Shown here piece after piece: positions 57,873 through 64,000 of a stretch of 64,000 bases of DNA. How positions within the stretch are numbered: position 1 is the stretch's first letter; each line of letters begins with the position of its first letter. The position numbers and the translations under genes were made by a program. The notes beneath the pieces are model-generated. The model worked only from the letters and a program-made list of their open reading frames with translations, was not told the origin of the DNA and did no database searches. The DNA comes from an uncultured Prevotellaceae bacterium (lineage in GTDB: Bacteria; Bacteroidota; Bacteroidia; Bacteroidales; Bacteroidaceae). Location: contig CACWLC010000012.1 in NCBI GenBank assembly GCA_902761605.1, forward strand, positions 19,414-83,413, in the 5' to 3' direction.

Positions 57873-60800
57873 ATGAATTTACAAATCAAAAGAGCCTCTA
57901 TGGCTTTGCTTTTGTCTGTGATTTGTTTTGCGGCTTATGCCCAGAAGACTATCACAGGTACAGTGAAGGATGCTACAGGTGAGCCGATGATTGGTGTAAG
58001 CATCATCGTTGACGGTACCACTATCGGTGGTGTAACCGACTTCGACGGTAACTTCTCCATCAAGGACGTACCTGAAAAAGGTGTCTTAAAAATCTCTTAC
58101 ATCGGCTACAAGGAGCAGAAAATTGCTGTAGCAGGTAAGGAAAGTTTCAATGTAACCATGCAGGAAGACGCTGCTGCCCTCGATGAGGTGGTAGTTGTAG
58201 GTTACGGTACAATGAAAAAGAAGGACCTGACAGGTGCTGTAGGTTCTGTAAAGGCTGACGACATAGCGAAGGTGGCTGGTGCGAATGCCCTTTCTGCCAT
58301 GCAGGCTAAGGTTCCTGGTGTTGACCTTCAGCAGAGTAGCGGTGGTGAGGCAGGTGCTGGTGTAAGCATGACTCTCCGTGGTAACCGTTCTATTCTTGCA
58401 GGTAACGGTCCTCTGGTTATTGTAGATGGTGTAGAGTATGGTTCTACCCTCGACATACCTGCCAGCGACATCGAATCAATGGATATCCTGAAGGACGCTG
58501 CTTCTACAGCTATCTATGGTACCAAGGGTGCTAACGGTGTTATCCTGATTACCACCAAGCGTGGTTCTGCAGGTCGCACAAAGGTAACTTTCAACGGCTA
58601 TCTGTCATTTAACAGTGCCACTGGTGTTGTAAAACCAATGTATGGCGACACCGAAGTACAGCGTCTTATCGACAAGAAGAACTATGAGGATGCAGCTGCC
58701 AACAACTGGAACTTCACCAATAGCGCAACAGCTGCCGACGTACTCACTTTCTCTCTCGATGATGACACTCCTACCCTCAACATCTACAACGACAAGTCGT
58801 ATACCGACTGGCTCGACATGATCATGCAAAACAGCACTTCACAGAATTACGAGGTATCTGTTCAGGGAGGTAACGAAAAGACAAACTTCAACGTCTCTGT
58901 GTCTGCTATGGATGACAAGGGTCTGCTGAAGGGCGATGAGTACAAACGTTATACAGGTCGTGTAAACCTCGATCACCAACTGAATAAGATTGTTAAGGTT
59001 GGCGCCAGCATCTCTTACGCTTATAAGAGCAATGACAAGCGCGACGGCGGTATCTATGGTCAGGCTCAGAAGATGACCACCATCACTCACGCCTATCAGA
59101 AGGACGGCAGCATCTATATGCAGCCAAACCCATGGTATAATGCTCACTGTTCTCCTCTGCTCGATGAGGACGGCGCTTATCAGAGAAATATTGAAAGCAC
59201 ACGTTTCTTCGGAAGCGCATACGTACAGCTGAACCCTATCAAAGGCATGACTCTTAAGTCACAGTTCACTCTTGACCGCAGCGATTCTCGCACTGGTACC
59301 TACGCAGACTATCTGAGCCGTGTTCGCTATCAGGCTGGTCAGACTTCTACCATCAGCAGCGTAAGAAGCACAGGTACAAAATATGTATGGCAGAACACTG
59401 CTACATATAATAAGGAGATAGACAAGCATGACTTCACAATCCTGCTGGGTCATGAAATGTCACACAATGTTTCTGAGTCAAGCAGCATTTCAGGTGAGGC
59501 TGGCGCAGAAAGCTATAAGAAAAGTGCTTTCTACGATGTAAGCAAGATTGCCACTCCACTCGTAAGCACCGGTTATACAAAGACATCTCTGCTTTCATTC
59601 TTCGCACGTGCTAACTACTCTTTCGATGGCAAATATCTGCTTCAGGCTTCTGTACGTGCCGATGGTTCTTCAGTACTCGCTGAGGGTCACAAGTGGGGTT
59701 ACTTCCCATCAGTAAGTGCAGGTTGGCGTATCTCCGAGGAAAGCTTCATGCAGGACACGAAGTCTTGGTTAGACAACTTGAAGTTCCGCGTATCTTGGGG
59801 TCTCTCTGGTAACGCTGCTATCTCTGCTTACCAGACTCTGGCAACGATTTCTTCTATCGTACCAAACTCTACCGACAAGGCTCCGATGACAATTGCCAAC
59901 CCGAACCTGACATGGGAAAAGACTTCTGCTCTTGACTTCGGTCTCGACTTCGCATTCCTGAACGGCCGCATCTATGGTAGCATCGACTACTATAACAGCA
60001 ACACATACGATCTGCTGTATTACAAGACCGCTCCTGCCTCAAGCGTATTCACCAGTACAATCGACAACGTTGGTAAGACAAAAGGACATGGTTGGGAAAT
60101 CTCTCTCGGTGCACAGCCTGTTAAGACACAGGACTTCACTTGGGATCTGACAGCTTCTGCTACATTCGCCCGCGATGAGGTTAAGGAACTGGCTGACGGT
60201 ATCGAGCAGTTCGTTAGCGGAACAAGCATCCTGAAGATTGGCGAGCCTGTATCAGCATATTACACTTATGACGTTGACGGTTGCTGGGGCATTGGCGAGT
60301 TCGAGAAGTATATGGCTGAGCACCCAAGCTTCGAGAAGCCTTATTCTGACTTTGGCGATCCTGGTACTCCAAAGGTTATCGACACCAATAGCGACAATAA
60401 GATCGACGACAGCGACAAGATTATCTACAACCGTAGTCCAAAGGCTATCATCGGTCTGGGTACAACTCTGACATACAAGGACCTCTCGCTGAGCATTCAG
60501 ACAATGGCCCGTCTTGGCGGTTATATGAGCTACAGCGGATATAGCCTCTACCTCTATGACAACGCAAACTGGGGCGACCTTAGCTACTGGACTCCAGAGA
60601 ATCAAGGTGCTGACATTCCTTCACCAGGATGCGCAGGTACAACACCTACATTCTATAAGAGCTCTATTCAGATTCAGAAGGCTGACTACTTCAAGATTAA
60701 GGACATCACACTGTCTTACAATCTGCCAAAGAACCTGCTGAAGAAGGTGCTCATCAGCAACGCTCGCGTTTACTGCTCAATGAAGAATTTCTTCACTTTC

Positions 60801-60893
60801 AGCCACTTCGACAACTACGACCCAGAGCGTGGTGGTTCTGTAAACTTCCCACTGATGAAGCAGGTTGTTCTTGGTCTTAACGTAACTTTCTAA
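57873..60893 (+). CDS. susC: SusC/RagA-type TonB-linked outer-membrane transporter
   Basis: 1006 residues from the ATG at 57873. A signal peptide (LLLSVICFAAYAQ) is followed by a carboxypeptidase-regulatory-like domain (ITGTVKDATGEPMIGVSI to about residue 105), TonB-box region LDEVVVVGYG, plug (GAVGSVKADDI, LSAMQAKVPGV, LRGNRSILAG, VDGVEYG, DAASTAIYGTKGANGVI) and a long beta-barrel ending QVVLGLNVTF. It imports oligosaccharides together with the SusD lid encoded 7 nt (or 19 nt) downstream. It follows pectin enzymes and shares their putative operator, so pectin or rhamnogalacturonan fragments are the likely cargo. Confidence 0.95.
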   Translation: MNLQIKRASMALLLSVICFAAYAQKTITGTVKDATGEPMIGVSIIVDGTTIGGVTDFDGNFSIKDVPEKGVLKISYIGYKEQKIAVAGKESFNVTMQEDAAALDEVVVVGYGTMKKKDLTGAVGSVKADDIAKVAGANALSAMQAKVPGVDLQQSSGGEAGAGVSMTLRGNRSILAGNGPLVIVDGVEYGSTLDIPASDIESMDILKDAASTAIYGTKGANGVILITTKRGSAGRTKVTFNGYLSFNSATGVVKPMYGDTEVQRLIDKKNYEDAAANNWNFTNSATAADVLTFSLDDDTPTLNIYNDKSYTDWLDMIMQNSTSQNYEVSVQGGNEKTNFNVSVSAMDDKGLLKGDEYKRYTGRVNLDHQLNKIVKVGASISYAYKSNDKRDGGIYGQAQKMTTITHAYQKDGSIYMQPNPWYNAHCSPLLDEDGAYQRNIESTRFFGSAYVQLNPIKGMTLKSQFTLDRSDSRTGTYADYLSRVRYQAGQTSTISSVRSTGTKYVWQNTATYNKEIDKHDFTILLGHEMSHNVSESSSISGEAGAESYKKSAFYDVSKIATPLVSTGYTKTSLLSFFARANYSFDGKYLLQASVRADGSSVLAEGHKWGYFPSVSAGWRISEESFMQDTKSWLDNLKFRVSWGLSGNAAISAYQTLATISSIVPNSTDKAPMTIANPNLTWEKTSALDFGLDFAFLNGRIYGSIDYYNSNTYDLLYYKTAPASSVFTSTIDNVGKTKGHGWEISLGAQPVKTQDFTWDLTASATFARDEVKELADGIEQFVSGTSILKIGEPVSAYYTYDVDGCWGIGEFEKYMAEHPSFEKPYSDFGDPGTPKVIDTNSDNKIDDSDKIIYNRSPKAIIGLGTTLTYKDLSLSIQTMARLGGYMSYSGYSLYLYDNANWGDLSYWTPENQGADIPSPGCAGTTPTFYKSSIQIQKADYFKIKDITLSYNLPKNLLKKVLISNARVYCSMKNFFTFSHFDNYDPERGGSVNFPLMKQVVLGLNVTF

Positions 60894-60912
60894 TCAAATA
60901 ATGATCATCGAT

Positions 60913-63024
60913 ATGAAAAAGATATATATGTTATTTGCTGCTGCAGCTATCAGCTTTGGCGCAACCTCCTGCTCAGACTTCCTGGAGGAGGACAACAAGA
61001 CCGGTGAGACTGCCGACCTGGCATACAACACCAAGATCGGTATCGACGGACTGATTCAGTCAGCCTATACCTACACCCACGGATGGTGGGGAAAAGAGCC
61101 ATCACTCGGCTTGGCAGAGTGCGGTTCCGACCTGTTCTATTTCGGCTATGACAACAAGCAGAAGTCGTTGATGAAATATGACCTTTCAGCAGAGTCTCTT
61201 GGCAACAACACAGCCGACAACCCATGTCTCGATGAGTACTGGGAAATGTTCTATGCTGCTGTTGACGTATGTAACAACGCACTTAAGTACGTACCTACAT
61301 GTACAGCTATCGACGATATCAAGAAGGCAGCCTATCTTGGCGATGCATACTTCCTTCGTGCACTGTATTATTCGCAGATGGTAGCAATGTGGGGACCAAT
61401 CCCTTACAATGCAGAACCTGTTAGTAGCATTAACAACAACCCTGTTCGTGTACCAGAGGCAGAGATCTATGGTCATATCCTCGACGATCTTAAGCTCTCA
61501 ATGGAGAACTTCAAGAAGGCAAACATCATGAGTGTTAAGACTGCAACAGCCACAGGTCGCGCCAGCTACTATTCAGCCGAGGCTCTCTATGCCCGCGTAG
61601 CTCTCTATGCAGCTTCATGGCTGGGTGCCAGCAGCGTAAGTGGATATGGAAATCTCTATACAGAGGCTCTTAATGCAGCCAACGATGTTATCGCTAACTC
61701 TGGTGCAAAGTTCTACAGCCGTTACAGCGATACTTGGAACATGAATAATGAGGAGGCAACCTCTAACACGGAGAACCTCTTTGCCGTTCACTACAGCAAT
61801 GACCTCTCTGCAGGTCGCGACAACTGTGTGCCTTATCGTTTCTCTGACGAAGGAACCGGCAACTTCAACTCTCTTATCACCCGTACAGGCTATGGCCGTA
61901 ACGGCGGTAGCGCATCACTGCTGATGTTCGTTTCCCTGTGGAACAATGGTTGTGACGACCTTGGCAACAGCGGTCAGAAGGACACTCAGGTATTCTGGCG
62001 TGTAGCTGCCGGTAAGACCACAATCAAGAGTAAGATGACGGGTACTGATATCGAAGTAGGTAAGTACTATTCTCCTTACGGACGTGGATTTACACGTTAC
62101 CTGCCTTCACTCTATCTCTGGCAGATTCTTGACGAGGTTAAGGAGACCGACCAGCGTTACAATGGTACACTGCTCACCAGCTATCGCATTCCTTACGAAC
62201 TGTCAAAGAACCCTGCAAAGTATCCTAAGATGTCAGAGCAGGAGTTCAAGGACTACGAAGAGGCTTACAAGGAAGATGGTAACTACTTCAATGGTGGTGG
62301 TATCGCTATCCTCTACAGTATCCTTGATGGAAACTCTGCTGAGGGTCAGGCACTCCAGGCTGAGGCAAAGGATAAGTATCGTCTGCAGTTCGCATTCGGT
62401 GGTGATATCCCCGTTTACACCTCTGGTGATCCTGCAACAGCTCTGCCAACAGAAGGCGGTAAGGCAACATCTGACGTTTATGGAGATGCTCGTTACAAGA
62501 GTGAGAAGATTGAAGGCCGTCGTTCATTCCCTGGCATCAAGAAGTTCCTCGATGATCAGTATGACGCAAGCTATCCTACCTATGACATCAGCTATCGCGA
62601 CATCATGGTGCTCCGTCTGGCTGAGATGTATCTCATCAAGGCAGAGGCTGAGCTTGCTACAAGCGGCAATGCCCTGAACACTATCAACCAGCTCCGTGCA
62701 GCCCGTGCCATCTCTGGCAAGGACAACTCTATCAGCGGTACTGTTACCATCGAGACCATCCTTAAGGAGCGTGCTCTCGAGCTCTGCGGTGAGTATCAGC
62801 GCTGGTTCGACCTGAAGCGTACTCATACTCTTATTGATCACATTAAGAAGTATAACGCCCAGGCTTCTGGCAACATCGCTGTTAAGCACTACTACCGTCC
62901 AATTCCTCTGAGTGAGCTTGAGGCTGTAACTAACCGTTCTGACGTAAATGTTCCTCAGGATGCCAACGGTGTGCTGCAGTATTCATCTACTGCTGAAGGC
63001 ATGTGGCAGAACCCAGGATATTAA
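60913..63024 (+). CDS. susD: SusD/RagB-type nutrient-binding lipoprotein
   Basis: 703 residues from the ATG at 60913 (MKKIYMLF), with a second in-frame ATG at 60901. The lipobox is GATSC, and then the SusD TPR scaffold (YWEMFYAAVDVCNNALKYV, GDAYFLRALYYSQMVAMWG, split for length; ALYARVALYAA) and the C-terminal RELCGE-like segment ERALELCGEYQRWFDLKRT, ending YRPIPLSELEAV. It forms the hinged lid of the SusC pore. At about 700 residues it is longer than typical SusD (500-600), with an insertion around residues 430-520. Confidence 0.95.
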   Translation: MKKIYMLFAAAAISFGATSCSDFLEEDNKTGETADLAYNTKIGIDGLIQSAYTYTHGWWGKEPSLGLAECGSDLFYFGYDNKQKSLMKYDLSAESLGNNTADNPCLDEYWEMFYAAVDVCNNALKYVPTCTAIDDIKKAAYLGDAYFLRALYYSQMVAMWGPIPYNAEPVSSINNNPVRVPEAEIYGHILDDLKLSMENFKKANIMSVKTATATGRASYYSAEALYARVALYAASWLGASSVSGYGNLYTEALNAANDVIANSGAKFYSRYSDTWNMNNEEATSNTENLFAVHYSNDLSAGRDNCVPYRFSDEGTGNFNSLITRTGYGRNGGSASLLMFVSLWNNGCDDLGNSGQKDTQVFWRVAAGKTTIKSKMTGTDIEVGKYYSPYGRGFTRYLPSLYLWQILDEVKETDQRYNGTLLTSYRIPYELSKNPAKYPKMSEQEFKDYEEAYKEDGNYFNGGGIAILYSILDGNSAEGQALQAEAKDKYRLQFAFGGDIPVYTSGDPATALPTEGGKATSDVYGDARYKSEKIEGRRSFPGIKKFLDDQYDASYPTYDISYRDIMVLRLAEMYLIKAEAELATSGNALNTINQLRAARAISGKDNSISGTVTIETILKERALELCGEYQRWFDLKRTHTLIDHIKKYNAQASGNIAVKHYYRPIPLSELEAVTNRSDVNVPQDANGVLQYSSTAEGMWQNPGY

Positions 63025-63050
63025 TATTGATATCATAAAAACTCTTATAA

Positions 63051-63095
63051 AAATCGCCCCTCCCTCGGATTGCTCCGAAGAAGGGGGCGAATTTT
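63051..63095 (+). terminator. Terminator after susD
   Basis: ATCGCCCC (63053-63060) pairs with GGGGCGA (about 63084-63090), an inner TCGGA/TCCGA adds pairing, and a T-rich tail follows. It lies between converging genes. Confidence 0.75.
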
Positions 63096-63522
63096 ATTTG
63101 AGAGCATCATTGCGACACATCTCCCAGCCTCTCAGCATGGCGAAGTAATCGAGGGAGTCAGTACCATTTTCCTGTATCGCCATAGCTATGCCTACCATCA
63201 TCCAGCGACTTGGTTTTTCCAACGGGATTCCGATGGGTTCATCGGGGTCGATACCTGTGAGACGGCTTACGTTGGCAATATACGCCTCGGTATTATTCTC
63301 GCCTGGCGGAGCCCATCGGCGGATGATAGTACGGATGGTATAGAGACGGTACTTGTGATAGTAAGTACGTGTGAGCAGGTAGAATGCTGCACGCCAACCA
63401 TACTCAAGTGATTTAAACTGGCAGAAAGCACGGTCTGTCTGTGCATCTGCGAGACCTTTCCACTGATCCTTGCTTCTGCGGATGTTCAGCGGGTTATTGT
63501 TACGAATTCCTCTTGGTAACAT
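63094..63522 (-). CDS. Structural protein P5-like (lysozyme-type) protein
   Basis: 142 residues: LPRGIRNNNPLNIRR, FCQFKSLEYGWRAAFYLL (split: FCQFKSLEYG, WRAAFYLL), RRWAPPGENNTEAYI and GWEMCRNDALK. The RNNNPLNI...F...YG layout is that of the PRD1 P5-like/phage lytic-transglycosylase group found in Bacteroidetes mobile-element and primase clusters. No signal peptide. Probably a peptidoglycan-degrading or phage-derived protein. Confidence 0.75.
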   Translation of the reverse strand: MLPRGIRNNNPLNIRRSKDQWKGLADAQTDRAFCQFKSLEYGWRAAFYLLTRTYYHKYRLYTIRTIIRRWAPPGENNTEAYIANVSRLTGIDPDEPIGIPLEKPSRWMMVGIAMAIQENGTDSLDYFAMLRGWEMCRNDALK

Positions 63523-63615
63523 AATTCTTAACTCTTAATTAAAACTCAAATGTCAAAAGTGAAAAACTGAAAAAGTGAAAAACTTCAGAGTCCTCAAGTA
63601 GTGAAGAGTCACCCA

Positions 63616-64000
63616 TTAGGGCAACTCATTCACTAATTTCCGATACAATCCGTACTTCACCTTCTCGATGACGTTATCTTCCAAGAAGCGGCTGATGGCT
63701 CTCGATGCCGTAGGATTGGAGCAGCCAAACACCTCCACGAATTGTTGCGTCTTGAACTCGTCGGGCAACTTGCGGAAACACTCACTATAGCGGGTGCTGC
63801 GTTTCCTGACTACGAACTCCTTGTTCTGATCAGCGAAATAGTTGTAAGCCATCTCGCCAAAGAAGAACTGCTGGCAGCGGTACTGGATTTCCATTGCCAA
63901 TCTACAGAGCCTTTTGTCGCGTTCATCCATCGTCAGGGTCTTATTCTCCTGCCACTCATCCCAATGACGCATCAGGATAAAGGGCAATGAGATTCCGATG
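63616..64000 (-). CDS. C-terminal part of a primase/helicase-associated protein (DUF3987-like), 5' end outside the window
   Basis: The minus-strand frame is open past the window edge (reads IGISLPFILMRHWDEWQ before any start), so the visible 128 codons are a C-terminus; the TTG at 63987 is not a start. It has charged helices (DERDKRLCRLAMEIQYRC) and a winged-helix-like end (FVEVFGCSNPTASRAISRFLEDN). I recognise the style of the C-terminal part of Bacteroidetes DUF3987/VirE-type proteins, which often neighbour P5- or amidase-type genes, but this is a weak match. Confidence 0.5.
   Translation of the reverse strand, partial: IGISLPFILMRHWDEWQENKTLTMDERDKRLCRLAMEIQYRCQQFFFGEMAYNYFADQNKEFVVRKRSTRYSECFRKLPDEFKTQQFVEVFGCSNPTASRAISRFLEDNVIEKVKYGLYRKLVNELP

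Noticed and set aside
63523-63615. 25-codon minus-strand ORF whose ATG overlaps the stop of the partial gene (TAATG)
   Set aside because: The sequence is made of low-complexity CACTTTTTC-type repeats giving a Phe/Ser-rich peptide; there is no sign of real coding.

Overview
The window looks like a chromosomal segment from a Prevotella-type member of the Bacteroidales (Prevotella/Segatella/Xylanibacter group). Evidence in the sequence: almost every transcription unit is preceded by the Bacteroidetes -7 element TAnnTTTG, Shine-Dalgarno motifs are not evident, a SusC/SusD pair is present, and there are many lipoproteins and Bacteroidetes-typical proteins (DUF4924, DUF4332, DUF5689-like, a hybrid two-component regulator, a D-lactate dehydrogenase of the fused FAD/Fe-S type). 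I see no rRNA, tRNA, CRISPR array, insertion sequence or integrase. Gene density is high and most of the content is housekeeping.

Layout. 1-8057: a partial secreted EEP-family nuclease reads left from a promoter almost identical to that of a rightward operon encoding a TonB-dependent outer-membrane protein, two OB-fold-like surface lipoproteins (the second with five repeats) and an M15 peptidase. Ribosomal protein L31 (type B) and a lipoprotein DNA/RNA endonuclease follow. Together these suggest a surface system for extracellular nucleic acid. 8166-9649: a glutathione peroxidase/thioredoxin reductase operon. 9963-11648: a hybrid kinase/AraC regulator with no periplasmic sensor. 11702-13264: TrpB2 behind what reads as a complete ribosome-mediated trp attenuator (leader peptide with three consecutive Trp codons, alternative hairpins, terminator). 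13299-14531: a 0.5-kb gene-poor stretch and a lipoprotein that is a degenerate relative of the M15 peptidase. 14521-20828: mfd facing a polyprenyl-sugar synthase, PlsC and a membrane metallophosphoesterase. 20867-22882: GH51 arabinofuranosidase. 23051-27485: response regulator, HerA-like ATPase, phosphopantetheinyl transferase, RmuC and a helix-hairpin-helix protein. 27519-30483: nadB and PBP4. 30584-35407: divergent D-lactate dehydrogenase and lactate permease.

35410-40204: a sensor-protein fragment, small proteins, a flavinylation-motif protein, ZapA with a coiled-coil partner, RNase Y and RfbA. 40236-42170: a single-chain sugar kinase/nucleotidyltransferase. 42361-42945: an ECF sigma factor. 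42940-50849: a nine-gene leftward run (LysE-type exporter, DUF4924, rfbD, prfC, tsaC, ClC channel, fmt, a 37-aa ORF, rpe). 50943-54143: a TPR/PP2C sensor phosphatase and a ROK glucokinase. 54209-63024: a compact pectin-utilisation locus (GH28-GH105 fusion, SGNH esterase, SusC, SusD) whose two promoters carry the same 15-bp motif at exactly the same distance (54 bp) from the -7 box. 63094-64000: a P5-like lysozyme-type protein and the C-terminus of a primase/helicase-like protein that runs off the window.

The points I find most worth following are the trp attenuator, the OB-fold/TonB/nuclease locus, the kinase-pyrophosphorylase fusion, the shared operator of the pectin locus, and the pseudo-peptidase lipoprotein. 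All functional calls come from reading motifs by eye; no database search was possible.
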